Shown here: positions 45,074 to 57,167 of the stretch, in pieces
Layout of the letters: the number at the start of each line of letters is the position of its first letter
How positions within the stretch are numbered: the first letter of the stretch is position 1
NCBI GenBank assembly: GCA_031308135.1
Contig: JAHLJT010004567.1
Location: forward strand, 135,980,991-136,044,990
Direction: 5' to 3'
Source: Acheta domesticus
Taxonomy: Eukaryota > Arthropoda > Insecta > Orthoptera > Gryllidae
DNA length: 64,000 nucleotides
The notes under the pieces: model-generated
What the model was told of the DNA's origin: nothing
What the model saw: the letters and a program-made list of their open reading frames with translations, nothing else
Database searches by the model: none
Made by a program: the position numbers and the translations under genes

Positions 45074-45885
45074 GTTTTGCTTCTGTAAAATTATCTTTCA
45101 ACTTTATAACGCGATTGTTTCCATACATTTCCTGGAAGGTCTGCCCTTCGGAGTTATTGTGAAATCTCATGCGCCTTATCGTTGTTGTTTTTCTGAAGGT
45201 CATCAGAAACGGTTGGGCTCATAGTAGTATGTGAACTCTCGCGTATATTTATTAAGAGGTTTTGTGGTTGTCTTAAAGGGACTGCGATGTTACATTACAA
45301 AATAAATTAGCTGTCCTTGGTCGGGAAGAGTGATAGTCGTCTTTAAGGTGGTAAAAATACATTGGTCTTATGATTAATTATTCCCTTCCATAAAAAACTG
45401 GTCTCCAGAAGGATGGTCTTTTTAAAGAGGTGGCCTTGTTGAGATATTTGATGGTATATTATCATCCAAAACAACTTGGTGTTAACTGCACCTCGATTCT
45501 CAAACCGTTTCAGAGATATTTGCTGTGGTTAACTTATGTGGTCCAACTGTATAGCGTCATATTTTTATAATATGTATTATTGTTGGAGTTAAGCATTCAG
45601 AATCTCCATTCAAATTTTCACCGATTTGTACTCTTGCAAGTCTATTGGCTTGAGATCTAGGGGCTTGGATCAGCAAAAATGCTGATTTTCGCATTCTCGC
45701 AAGCAGGATTTTATTTCATGTAGATTACCACTTTCCACGCATTGAAGCATTTTTGCTACTATAGGCCACTAGTCTCACACTAGTTATGTCTACATGCTAA
45801 TTATGTAAGTTTGCTCAGCGGTTCTATTTAATAATCATCGTAACATTTGTGCGAGTGTTCAAAGAACGGTACTTTCGCAATGGAA
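45074..45885. other. Unassigned sequence
   Basis: An open frame of 143 codons on minus (44772-45203) spans the MITE and is a by-product of it. Nothing else is recognised. Confidence 0.4.
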
Positions 45886-45886
45886 T

Positions 45887-45921
<35 letters not shown>
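45886..45921. repeat. (TAA)n microsatellite
   Basis: About twelve TAA units immediately before the LINE fragment. Confidence 0.95.
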
Positions 45922-45923
<2 letters not shown>

Positions 45924-46476
45924 GAGACACAAAAAATGTTAAAGAAATGGTGGAGTGACAAACCACTCCACGGACAATATCTAAAAAGAATGGACAAGGT
46001 GCAGATCAATAAAGATCAATCATTTATGTGGCTTAAAAGGGGAAGAATGAAGCCACAATCGGAAGCACTTATAATAGCTGCCCAAGATCAGGCGTTGAGA
46101 ACACATTATGATAAAGCGGTTCTCAAAATTTCCCAAGATGACAAATGCCGCATTTGCCAGGAACAAGTAGAAACCATTGATCATATTGTCTCAGCTTGTT
46201 CAACCCTAGCAAAGACCGAATACCTGAAAAGACATGACAGGGTGTGTAGCTACCTCCACTGGCAGATCTGTACCGCCCTCGAAGTTCCAAACACATGCCC
46301 CAAGTGGTACGAACACTCACCAAAAACGGTGACGTCTGCTGGATTGTGTACGATATTGTAAGGCCAACAAATTCAAACTGATCGCACGATAGCGGCAAAC
46401 AAACCGGATATTGTTATCCGGGATGTGGAGAAAAACTCGTGTTTACTTGTCGATGTTGCTGTACCTTGCGATCAGG
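45921..46476 (+). pseudogene. 3' end of a non-LTR retrotransposon with restriction-like endonuclease
   Basis: The frame reads ETQKMLKKWWSDKPLHGQYL, then a zinc knuckle CRIC…HIVSAC (C-x2-C-x8-H-x4-C), then YLHWQIC, WYEH, a stop codon at 46359-46361 where the family has Trp, and finally QQIQTDRTIAANKPDIVIRD followed by LLVDVAVP. The zinc knuckle and the K-P-D-x14-D motif are the hallmarks of the C-terminus of R2/NeSL/CRE-like LINEs, which carry a restriction-like endonuclease after the reverse transcriptase. The reverse transcriptase is missing (5' truncation next to the TAA repeat) and similarity ends at a G-rich array. It is clearly dead. Confidence 0.85.
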
Positions 46477-46735
46477 GAGGCGAGGGGCTGGGGCGAAGGG
46501 GGCTGAGAGGCGTGGATAGATGTGGGCTAAGGGCAGGCGAGAGGCGGGCAGAGGGATGAGTGAGGGTTGCGCGGAGGGATGGGAGAGAGGTGGGCGGAGG
46601 GGCGGGACGAGGGTAAGATGGTTGGTGGGAGTCGTGGATGCGGGAGAGTGCGATGTGTTGAGGCGGGTTGGCGTGGAGCATTAGATCTTGCGAGGCTGGG
46701 TTGATGGAGAGGCAGGAGGCGGAACGCGGGGGGGG
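46477..46735. repeat. G-rich degenerate minisatellite
   Basis: Units such as 'gaggcgggcagagggatgag' and 'gtgggcggaggggcgggacg', about 20-25 bp, end in a run of 12 G at about 46728. Confidence 0.75.
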
Positions 46736-47005
46736 GGGGCGAGGCGCGAGGCAATTCGCGCGCCCAAGAAGCGCCCGCCAGCCGGAGCGGCGCGGCATCC
46801 GATGTCGTCCTGGGGCGCGGACGCCGCTGCACTTAATTTGCTTACGGGCGGGGTAGCTGCCCCTTCCCGCTCGCCCACACGCCACGGCCGCGCGCTCAGG
46901 GGCGCTAAGGCTCCGGCACACCCTGCGCCCCAAGCGCCGCGCCCACGCACAACTACCAGTGCTACAAGTCGTGATGCGCAGGGCTCGGTTTCTGATGGCC
47001 TAAAA
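46736..47005. promoter_or_regulatory. Candidate regulatory CpG islet
   Basis: CpG-dense, non-repetitive, with the isolated AT word 'gcacttaatttgcttacggg' (about 46828-46847). No protein is recognised in the overlapping frames. Confidence 0.27.
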
Positions 47006-48860
47006 ATTCTTTGAAAATTTCCTACAAAATAACTTAAAAATAAGACGAAAATGAGTGACAAAATGATAAAATTGAGGAAATTAAAAAAATGTTAAAAATG
47101 CGCGTGAAAATGTTTACTTATTCAATGAATTTTACAATTTTAAATAAATTATTGATATAAATTTATATTCAATATAAAGTCTCTATTTTAGGAGGAAATG
47201 TAACCCTTAGCGCCGTATAATTTGGAAGTTACCCATATGGTCCACTGCAGTAGAGAATGTCGTCATGAACTTATGATGCAATAAAACCTTATTTTAGTGT
47301 GTCATTGTAAATTTATGAACTATTCACTAACTTAAAACACGGAAAGGAAACAAAATGCGTAAAAATAATAAAAATGTCGCAAATTCCAAAAAAATGACCT
47401 AATATTTTAAATATCGCTAAAAAATGGCAAAAACTTGCAAAACTGGCAAAAAATGGTAAAATGGGAAAGAAAATAAAAATGAGAAAATGACAATGACCCA
47501 ATAACGCTACATTTCTATCACCTATATGACATGATAGGCTTTCATTTACACGTTTGCTACGTCTAGAATGAAAAATGACGTCAACAGAATCCGAGACCTC
47601 CTGATGCGATACTGAAAACAAATCATGAATATAGCCAAGCATCTGTGTTCAAAATTAAAACATTGATGTTAATAATGAATGTATGTTTTTAGCATTTTTG
47701 GGTCGACTGGCCGACTTCGTCGACTAGCCCACTGTGTCCCCCGTGCTTGAACCTAGTTAAATTCCCAGGCTTGGGGGTAAGAGACATATGGTAATATGAA
47801 CAATCCTTCATCATAACTAGCAAACTCCGCCAGTCTGAGCTTCTCTTCGTCACACTGCTACAGAAATCGAGACGATTTTAAAGGAACTCTATTTATGCCT
47901 CGATAGGGAAGATGTTAATAATTCATCGCTCAAAATCCATCAGTTTTTAAATATGGATTTAGCTGGATTAGTAACATCTAACACTGAATTAATGCATGAC
48001 TATTTGGCATTGTTTAATTCAAGCCTTATAATAATTTTAAGATAATTTAAGCCTTAAATATATCAGGTGATGAAAATCAATTTACAAACATATTTTCGAG
48101 AAAGAAATCGGAGCCGATTTTCGTCAACTGGTTCATCGATTTACATTGTTTTCGATTTTTCCTCTTTTATCTATAAGATTTTGTGAAGATTGACTATTTA
48201 GGGCAGGCCTTCGTGCAAGTGATCAGAAACGATCCAAATCTCAAATTCTTTGTAACATCGAAGAATTTATGTTATGTTCAATTTAATCGTATGACATTTA
48301 CTCATTATGATTATTAAACATGTATATGATGCAACGCACAACTTAAATGGTGTAAGTTATCATCGTTTGAAGTTGAGGGGTCATTAAGAGGATTTTTCCG
48401 TATTATAAAAAATGATTGCAAAGTGCAAAGATTCCGAATAAAATTAATTATCTCTATGTTTTGACAATACCTTCATAACTAACATGGGCTAACAAAAATA
48501 ACTACATAATAAAATACGTATAATCTGTATATAATAAAGTACGTTCAACTCCTGTCACATGGCACCTGGAGTCAGCGGTCAATACTATGGAAACTAGAAG
48601 AAGACAAATGTTCAAATCCTTTTGATTCAAAATATCATGACAATAGTGTACAAAATAAACAATTGGAAGATAAAGGTGTTCGCAAATGATAAACAAATCA
48701 TTTAAACATTTAATAAATATTTTCACAACTTAATCTTCAATCAAGATTACCAATAAATTAAAAAGTCGTTTGGTACTGTTTTATTATTCTTCTCTCAAAT
48801 ATTTGAATAATTTTGTTAGGCATTTTAAAGACACATTGTTATTGAAACGTTCAGAAAGAT
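47006..48860. other. AT-rich sequence, nothing recognised
   Basis: Around 47340-47480 the word 'aaaaatg' with 'gcaaaaa' recurs in a loose A-rich repeat. No gene is seen. Confidence 0.4.
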
Positions 48861-48901
48861 AATTCATTTTCTACAGGCGTTTAGAAATAATTCATATTTA
48901 T

Positions 48902-49759
48902 ATTAACAAATTAATTGTTAACGAAAGAAAAACTGTTTCAATGCATTTTTGCATCTCAAATCGGAAATCGCATGTTCCATTGAAAATGAACAATATGCAA
49001 TTAGCTGATGTTGAGGCAACAAAATTTTTAGGTCTTTCAATTCAATCAAACCTCAAATGGAATGTACATATAACAGAATTAAACACTAAATTAAGTTCAT
49101 TATGCTACGCATTCAGAATTCTTTCAAATTCTGTCAGCCTTCATGCAGCTCGTTGCGTTTATTTTGCAAATGTACATTCCCGCCTGAGATATGGCATAAT
49201 ATTCTGGGGAAGCTCATCCTGTAGTATTCAGACCTTCAGATTGCAAAAGAAAATTATTCCAATAATGAAAAAATGCCTTCCACGTGATTCCTGCAAGCCT
49301 CTTTTCATTGAGCTGAGAATCTTACCATTGCCTTGTCTATTTATTTACGAATCTGTAATATTTGTCAGAAATGACCTACTTAACGGAGGGAACATATTTT
49401 CATGCAATATTGATATTTATAATTATAACACACGCCGTAGAAATCACGTACATCAAGTGTCAGTATCAACAGCTCAGTACAAGAAATCAACATACAATAC
49501 ATGTACGTTACTTTACAACGCATTGCCAGATGACATAAAACAATTAAAGTCGGTACACAAATTTAAGTTTAAGGTAAAATCTTTTCTGCTGCAAAACTGT
49601 TTCTATACAATTAGAGACTATACTGAAATGTACCAACAATGTCTCGTCATAGACTATTACGAGATCGTTGACATCATTCACCTTAGGACGGTCATAATCG
49701 TGACCCGTTCCGAATTTATAGTAAAATTTTGGGCGCCAGGAACAGGTTACGTTAATTAA
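48902..49759 (+). pseudogene. 3' end of a jockey/CR1-type LINE reverse transcriptase ORF
   Basis: The frame is open upstream of the ATG at 48941 and already reads NKLIVNERKT, matching the RT motif NKLtlNxxKT that follows the catalytic YADD box, so the ATG is internal. It continues FLGLSIQSNLKWNVHI, SRLRYGIIFWG, LQKKIIPIMKK and LPCLFIYESVIF. It then reads YNALPDDIKQ and FKFKVKSFLLQNCFY, the standard RT thumb and C-terminal region of jockey/CR1 LINEs. It is uninterrupted for about 285 codons, so the copy is fairly young, but the endonuclease, the ORF1 protein and most of the RT are missing (5' truncation). The last 45 codons after about 49625 have no clear family counterpart and may read through into the 3' flank. 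Confidence 0.88.
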
Positions 49760-51405
49760 AACCAATGCTTCCACAGCTAATTTTAACAAATGGATAAATG
49801 TCCGGCTAGCTGGGTCAATGGGTCCCGTTGGATAATCGCTATCGCCTAGATAGCCGATTACTTGATCTGCCAACTATACAGTATGGCGAGGAATCTGAAA
49901 GGGAATAATTATCTATTTCTAACTACTTAACAATTGTGATTGACCAAATGAAAATCTTTTCATTTTCAAAAGAGAAATTTAACAATTTATTTACTTCTAT
50001 TAACAATTGTTTTGTCTTTAGGTCATGACTTCGTTTTAAAATAATACCTTTGTACTGCAGTACTGATCTAACGTCTTGATCTACGACGCCCCGCAGTATC
50101 TTCCCACTTGAATGCAGATGAACCCAAGTCCAGCTTCTCTCTTCGGATCTTGCGACACTGCCGACGAATCCAGCCCTCACTGCCTAGAATATCTATTGGT
50201 TCTTACGTGATATTTAATGTTCCTAATCCTTCCCAACTAGTGGTAAAACATTTAAGTCCAACACCGCAATATAAAAGAAACTTTCAAAGTCCTCATCGAA
50301 TTTACCTCTGCCCATCAACTTTCAGAGTCCGAAAAACTATTGAGTCTTACGTCAAAACCTACAAGCCCCACGCCCCTGATGTTAATCTCGCGAGCGATCT
50401 GTACTACTCGACGACCTCTATCAGAATGTCCTTTTCTCCACCGTTTTTCCGCCCTCAACGCTTCGGTATCCGTCCTTCGATCCTCTTTTTTAAAACAAAA
50501 CGACAAAATTCGATAGTCTATTCTCCCTTAGCCAATCCATTCATCTCTTATTAAACCGAGTAGCCACGCCCTCCATAGTCATTCCTTTCCACACCAATCC
50601 CACATTATTTTATATGTCTTTCTAGCCAGCGCCCTCACCTATTCAAGGCCTGAATGTAGTTGCCAACCACTACGCCGGCGTTGCTAAGGCTGTATATTGC
50701 CATTTGCAGACCCTTTTACCCAACCCATTTACAACCAATGTTATTGACAAAATATTATATATTTTGGTATATCACAATACTGATCGTGAAAAAGAAAAAT
50801 AATGTTTATTGTAACAAAACAAAGATATATAATGAATTAGTTTACGTTTGCATTGCATACATTTAAAAAAATATTTAATACGCCTGTAACAAGTAATGTA
50901 CTTCAGCTTCCGGGTCAATGACCCCCATCTCGATCAGGTTGTTGTCCAGTTTCCCTGATCCATTGAGCAAATGCTGAGATGGCCCCTTGTTTTGCTTCTG
51001 GACGTAAATGTAGCTTCACTGGGCGCACGTTTTGTTGGGCACTCCTTTTGCTTGTAGTTGATTTACCGTTGAAGTTGATTCTCTATAACTCAGGAAAAAA
51101 CATTTTTCAAATATTTTTATTTTTCTAAAATAATTATTTTCTAAATTAATTTTTTCGTTTTCTTTTTTTTTTTAATTCTGGCCCTCAAGAAAATGTGCGC
51201 AGATAAATTTCTTTCCCCACACGTCATATACAGTTTTTACTGATTTTTTTGACAAATAAATAAATAATTATGCAATAGTTTTCTAAAGTAACTGTTCGAA
51301 ACATATATAAAAGGGGATAAAATGCTTATATAGGTGCAGGCTTCATAAGGCATTATTATTTCTCCCACGAGCCGCGGCAACATTCCATGTTAGCCGACGT
51401 TCCAG
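49760..51405. other. No recognised feature
   Basis: A 148-codon plus frame at 50108-50554 is of ordinary composition but has no motif; its 5' part is crossed by a minus-strand frame. The rest is AT-rich. LINE 3' untranslated sequence probably continues past 49760. Confidence 0.35.
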
Positions 51406-51639
51406 CCTGGTGAATTTGCAAGCAAATCTGGACCACTCCGGGCAGCACGCGCCTCACAGCACTCGTCAGGGCGGCCCGCAGAACGCCTTGCGCAAACATC
51501 CCCCCACCCTCCAAGTTACAGACTTGGTGCCACTGCCGCCGCTGCCGCCAACGCCATTACCAACGCATTTGCCATCACCGCCTCCATCTCACTCCAGCCG
51601 CGCCCTCTCCGCAACCTCCGCTCACCACCTTTCTTGTCT

Positions 51640-51880
51640 TCAATCTGCCGCCGCCTCCACCTCTATCGCCTCCAACACCCCGCCTCCAACACCCCGCCTC
51701 CAACACCCCGCCTCCAACACCCCCCGCCTCCAACACCCCCGCCTCCAACACCCCCGCCTCCAACACCCCGCCTCCAACACCCCGCCTCCAACACCCCGCC
51801 TCCAACACCCCACCTAAAACACCCCACCTAAAACACCCCCTCTAAAACACCCCCTCTAAAACACCCCACCTAAAACACCT
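51640..51880. repeat. 14-bp minisatellite (CCCGCCTCCAACAC)
   Basis: About ten nearly identical 14-bp units, then variants with CCACCTAAAACACC and CCTCTAAAACACCC. The region before it (51480-51640) is C-rich and degenerate. Confidence 0.95.
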
Positions 51881-52559
51881 CGTTCTCGTCTCTGTCGCTT
51901 TTTTCCTCCCGCCGACACTCTCAATCTCGTCATGCCTCCGACTCGCTGTTATCGCCGCCGTCGCAGGGGCATTTTCCGTCAACCTGACTGTTCCTTCCAC
52001 TTTCATTTACACTCACTCTCGTATACCTGAGTTTGCTTCCTAACCGATTCTACACCCCCAAACTGGCCCTTCCGCATCATATTCCCGCCGTCAGCACCTT
52101 TGCCGTCGACAGCATCTTCATTGGCAGCGCTTCGCCCTCCGTTGCCGCGCTTTCTTGCTCTGTTGATACCAGATGACGTGGCGGCACGTGCTCGACCAGC
52201 ACTCCCAAACACCATTCTCGCTCTCACCTCCGTACCCGCCCACAACATTTCCCCGTCACTCCTTGCCTATGTCTCTCTGCCTTTCACTACTTTCGGGGCC
52301 GAATCCCTTTTCCTCTCTCACATGTTCCTTGCTATCCCCGCTTCCGCCCCGCCCCTTCACCACGGCATCTACGTCCCCGTGTCACCAAACGACGTCGCTC
52401 GTCACATGCTCCATCCGCTCTCCCCATTACCCGTCACCTCCGTACCCGCCCACTTTTCTGCCCCGCACCCTGCCCACACCTCCACCTCGCATTGTTCACT
52501 TTCTCGTATCCGTTCTCTGATACTCACATGTCCTTGCTGTGTCCCTCCGCCACCCACAC

Positions 52560-52700
52560 GTTTCCACCTCCCTCTCGCCTCCGCCTCCCTCTCGCCTCCG
52601 CCTCCCTCTCGCCTCCGCCTCCCTCTCGCCTCCGCCTCCCTCTCCCCTCCGCCTCCCTCTCCCCTCCGCCTCCCTCTCCCCTCCGCCTCCCTCTCCCCTC
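52560..52700. repeat. 17-bp minisatellite (CCTCCCTCTCGCCTCCG)
   Basis: Eight or so units of 17 bp, with a switch from 'ctctcgcc' to 'ctctcccc' and back. Confidence 0.93.
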
Positions 52701-52982
52701 CGCCTCCCTCTCGCCTCCGCCCTCGCCTCCGCCCTCGCCTCCGCCCTCGCCTCCGCCCTCGCCTCCGCCCTCGCCTCCGCCCTCGCCTCCGCCCTCGCCT
52801 CCGCCCTCGCCTCCGCCCTCGCCTCCGCCCTCGCCTCCGCCCTCGCCTCCGCCCTCGCCTCCGCCCTCGCCTCCGCCCTCGCCTCCGCCCTCGCCTCCGC
52901 CCTCGCCTCCGCCCTCGCCTCCGCCCTCGCCTCCGCCCTCGCCTCCGCCCTCGCCTCCGCCCTCGCCTCCGCCCTCGCCCGC
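52701..52982. repeat. 12-bp minisatellite (CCCTCGCCTCCG), about 23 units
   Basis: Almost perfectly homogeneous 12-bp units follow directly on the 17-bp array, from which they could have arisen by loss of 5 bp. Because 12 is a multiple of 3, all six frames are open and encode tetrapeptide repeats (for example SPPP, LRPR, ASAL on plus). None is likely to be a gene. Confidence 0.96.
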
Positions 52983-54148
52983 CGTCCGCAGCATTTCTCG
53001 CCACGCGCGAACGTCATAATCCGGAACGCAGCGGCAGGCTGCGGCCCTCCCGACGCACGGTTTAATGTGAAGTTTTAATTTTTTGAATTTCAAGTGAGTT
53101 CTTACGCCCGTATTTATCACGCCCCGACAGACGCGCCGCGCAGTGCCCCCTCCCCCGCCTCGCCGCCGCAGGCACGCGTGGTGCGCGTTGCGGAGTCTAA
53201 TCCCAGCCTGCGCTGCTTGGGAGGGGAAGGAGGACGTGGGGTGCGATGAGTCGGACGGAGGAGCTGTAGCGAGCGCGGATAACTGGAAAATTCGAGAAGC
53301 TTTACGTGATGCTACTTTTTCCTTGGAACCATGCGAGGTCCAAAATATCCATTTTGACATGAAATGGATTTAAAAAATCAGTCCTTACTAAAGGGGTGTC
53401 ATGTGGTAAAACTGCACGTAATGAAACACAACAAAATAAATAATAAATAATTCCGAAATACAAACGTGGACAAATAGCAGATGAATTAATCAGAAATTTA
53501 GGTAGTTCAAAATCGTATTGTGTGTTAGTACTTACATGGCTATCCGGGATTGTATTGTGTTTTGTTGTCCGTCCACAGTTTAGACTGCTCATTAAAAATG
53601 TTACGCACTCTTCCTCATTGTAAGAAAAGTGAATTTTGCCTTTTTTGTCACCTTAACTCGGTTTTGAATTGGAAATGAAACTGCAGAAAGATGTTATGTC
53701 TCTCGTACTTGTAAATTGACGCTTACGTGCCACTCATTGGCACACTGCCCAAATAAGAAATCTTCTGGGAGCTTTAAAACGTGATGGTGAATGGGCTCAA
53801 TTTTTGGCCCAAATTTTTCCTAACAAATAACTTTGAGTCGCGTGAATTGTCTGCAGATTTTAGTACATTATAATTCGAAGGAATGTAAAGGTTTCGATTT
53901 GGTTACAAAGTTTATCGTTCCGAGTATGTTTTTTCTCATAACATCGTTCCATTAAAAAAATTATTTACAGAAATTCTTCAGATCCGTTTCATTTTCTTCC
54001 GTAACAAAAGGAAGATCTCTGACTTGATCCAAATCAAATGGCAAATAGAGAGAGGTGAATAGAACTTTGCAAGTTTAGTAATAGTTATGTTTTTTTCTCA
54101 GATAATATTTAGTATAAATTTGTCTTTTTTTCCTAATATATTTCTAAT
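52983..54148. other. No recognised feature; CpG-rich then AT-rich
   Basis: 52985-53280 is CpG-rich and non-repetitive. 53300-54148 is AT-rich with chance open frames. Confidence 0.4.
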
Positions 54149-54150
54149 TA

Positions 54151-54327
54151 CAGTAAACTTGCTCACTGCAAATCTCAAGGGGCCAGTATTTTTTTCCGTA
54201 TTAGAGGAGTGTCCACATTATGCAATGTAATGCTACTATGGACCTTACGTTTGCCGGGACTGCGATTTTTGTTTACATTAGACGGATTTCCGCATTATAC
54301 ACGTTCCACATTGAGCATGTTTTACTG
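54151..54327. mobile_element. pogo/Tigger-like MITE
   Basis: The ends CAGTAAACTTGCTCACTG and, inverted, CAGTAAAACATGCTCAATG form terminal repeats flanked by TA on both sides (54149-54150 and 54328-54329), the Tc1/mariner-superfamily target duplication. CAGTRAAA ends with 'tgctcaatgcgg'-like words are typical of pogo/Tigger elements. The length is 177 bp, non-coding. Confidence 0.82.
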
Positions 54328-55137
54328 TATTTCCACCTCTGGCACATGTAATATTTATAGCATTTTATTTATTTCATTTCATTCTTTTCTCTTCTAATCT
54401 CTTTTCTCTTCTTTTTTCTCCCCATTTCATTTGTGTTACATTGTTTCATTTTTTCCCCTTCTTTCTCTTTTATCATCTCCAGCAAACTTTTAAATTTTTC
54501 ATAGTTCCTCTTTTTCTTAGTAATGTTTCCCTTCCAATTTTTCTCGGACCGCGCACACACCCCGAATGGCTCTGTAATAAATGAACATCCTTTACTACCT
54601 TAAAATATAAGACTGGACATTTTTGCTTCAGAAGGAAAAAAATTCTCGGAGGTACTGTATCATTTTATGCTAAAGAGGAGACTTCTAGTTAAAATTCATG
54701 AAATGAACATGCGAGTTTCATTTTGAATAATTGAATTGAAAGATTTTACAATTTATAGTAAACTTCTCTTAGTTACCTAGTTATAAAGCGAAAGTTTAGA
54801 AATAAAAAGTGTACTTATTCAAGGTCAATCCATATTTATTGAGCGTTACCTCAACGTAAAACACTTAACCCGTCTTACTGAACAAAGTTCTAATTGTTGG
54901 AGGTAAACGCGTACACATCAATTCGAATAAAGATGAGTTGTACATTTCGTATTTTCTAAGCGTGGACGCCACGAAAAGGAGCACATAAATTATGCAGAAA
55001 CCACCGACTTTTTTCAGGTAAGTGATTTTGACGGTTTGAAACACAAAAATGTTTTTAAATACTCTTAAGGTCCAAACAACTAATTTTCCAAGAACATTTT
55101 ATGCATTTTATCAATATTTGGGACTGTCTGTTGTAAT
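54328..55137. other. AT-rich sequence, nothing recognised
   Basis: Pyrimidine-rich between 54370 and 54540. Otherwise featureless. Confidence 0.45.
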
Positions 55138-55240
55138 AATTTGAATATAAAATAATACTTCCAAGACGTTTATAGACAGACTAACAATAAAAATTAGTCT
55201 GTCTATAAACGTCTTGGAACTATTATTTTATATTCAAATT
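55138..55240. repeat. Near-perfect hairpin, 47-bp arms
   Basis: Arms 55138-55184 and 55194-55240 are complementary at 46 of 47 positions (the one mismatch is 55158/55220), with a 9-nt loop. It contains 'ccaagacgtttatagacaga'. There is no known TIR or target duplication. Confidence 0.95.
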
Positions 55241-55408
55241 TTATGCATTTTGTTTTGAATAAATACTTCCTTTGCCCTTTTATTGAACACTTCTAAAATG
55301 GTCGTATATATAATTTGTGTTGCATTCTTTTTGAAGAAATTTGTTCCGAAGAAACATAATTACCCTAGTAATTCCAATTAAATTTTAGAATAAAGAATAC
55401 TTTTCCCC

Positions 55409-55442
55409 ATATATATATATATATATAGTATATATATATATA
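55409..55442. repeat. (TA)n microsatellite, left of Helitron
   Basis: TA/AT repeats with one AGTA interruption. Confidence 0.95.
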
Positions 55443-56134
55443 TACTAATATATAAAGACAGAACTTCACTCACTTACAGCGCGATAATCTCTGAATCTAC
55501 TAAACCAATACTGATGAAACTTTTGTAGTAGCTTCTTTTAAAGGTCTGGAGTAACATAGGCTATGATTTACAATCGCAAACCTTACTATATTCACAAAAT
55601 AATTACTTTTCCGGACATTTTTCGCCTCGCTTTACATCACAGATTCAATAGTGGATCAATGTCAATAGTTTAGATGCGCGCCACCAGAGGATGAGGTCTG
55701 AGATCTTCTACTGTTTTCATCAATGTCCAGAATCAAGGCCGTCTAGAAGAGTATATTATATATTCTAGACGGTCTTGCCAGAATTATTACGAAATTCATT
55801 GGGGTTTGGACATGTGCTATGTAAAGCCCATGAGTGTTCGTTGGTGATTTGTTTGTTTTGAACGTTGGTGGAATATTTGAACGAAACTTTACTGAAAGTA
55901 GTAACAGTAAAGAATATCAATGTACAAACATTGTCCTTAGTCCGTTTGGTACACAAATTGTGGACAAACATATGAGTTTTAAAGTATTTAGAGAGTTAAA
56001 AGTACAAAAATATACAGTACAAAATATGCAGTAATATACAATGTACAATCTGTAGATATCGTATAAAGGTATAGAATATTTTCTAAACAACCTCTTCTTT
56101 TACAGAATTTGTGAAAATTGAATTGTTTGGAATA

Positions 56135-56269
56135 ATGCCGAAACGAAAGTTACAGTTGTCACAACAGAATACAAGTGCTAAGAGATGGGCAGCCTATTAA
56201 AATTCGGAATGGGCCACTCAGAGGCAAGAGCGACTAGCAAAAGAGCACGCACCATTGAAAACAATACAG
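56135..56269 (+). pseudogene. Decayed N-terminus of Helitron Rep/helicase protein
   Basis: From the ATG at 56135 the frame reads MPKRKLQLSQQNTSAKRWAA, then Tyr and a stop, then EWATQRQERLAKEHA. Helitron proteins typically begin with a basic start and then repeats of the type ETPEQREARLAxxRxR. The fit in both order and position within the element is good, but the stretch is short. No Rep (HUH) or helicase motifs follow. Confidence 0.55.
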
Positions 56270-57167
56270 TAAAGAAAAAAGCTAATGTGAATAATTTTCT
56301 AGAAGCAGGGAAGCTTTTCGTTATGACTCTCGATTTGACTATTTACACATATCTCATGTTCAAATTGGTAAAATGGAAAATATTTGTATGTTTTGGTCAA
56401 CCCTGTTGAACATTTTTCTTCAATATGGGCAGTGGTATGTAATTAAGTAATGGTCCTTTACCTATTAAGACTAATCTTGCTGTTGTTTCGCATGTCAGTT
56501 GCTCCCAGTGAATTAATTCATCTATATTTTCTATAAACTGGTAAAAATTAATTTATCTAAAATATTGATGTCTAATCTAATAACAAAATTCTGACAATTC
56601 AAACAAAACTCCTTGGTTTCTATAATTCACATTTCAAAATCCATAGTATCTCGCACTTCAAATCAAATAACGAAACTAATAGTGTTTTGTTAGGTGGTTC
56701 AGTACATTGTCAATTTATTATATATACATAATGTACAGGTTCGCGGATCAGTATTGCTGTTATGTTGCGATGATATGATGAATTGATTTACCTAAACAAA
56801 TAAGTTTTATACTACATATTACTAGCACATAGATCTTTAAACATACATATTTCTGTCATCTTTAAAATAATTATAAAAACGGGCAATTACCTTTCAGCAT
56901 AGATATTTTCATTTACTTTTATTATTACGATTCATCAAATACGTTACGACATCTATATCTAAATGTCCGGATCTGTCTACTAGCGTACCCAAGCGAGAAC
57001 TCTCGGACGTTTCGTATATTCTGCTTAAAACTGCAAGTCCCTTCAAGGTCACGAGTTGGCAGCAGATACATTTTTAATCTTTCTTTATAAATACTATAGA
57101 AGCAAAAATATAAAAATGAGTTTTACAATTTGGCAATTTATTGAAAGTGTTGGTATAATATATAACA

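Noticed and set aside
46123..46398. Minus-strand 91-codon frame
   Set aside because: Antisense shadow of the LINE endonuclease region.
47692..47790. Possible tRNA-like sequence ('ggttcaagcacggggg' on minus)
   Set aside because: No A box at the right distance and no cloverleaf could be drawn by eye.
50108..50554. 148-codon open frame
   Set aside because: No motif, no splice signals or start context of note, and pyrimidine-rich composition; left unannotated as a gene.
52100..53078. Open frames of 175-320 codons in all phases, such as Ser/Pro, Arg/Leu/Pro or Ala/Leu/Ser/Ala repeats
   Set aside because: They follow from the 12-bp and 17-bp minisatellites, which keep all six frames open.
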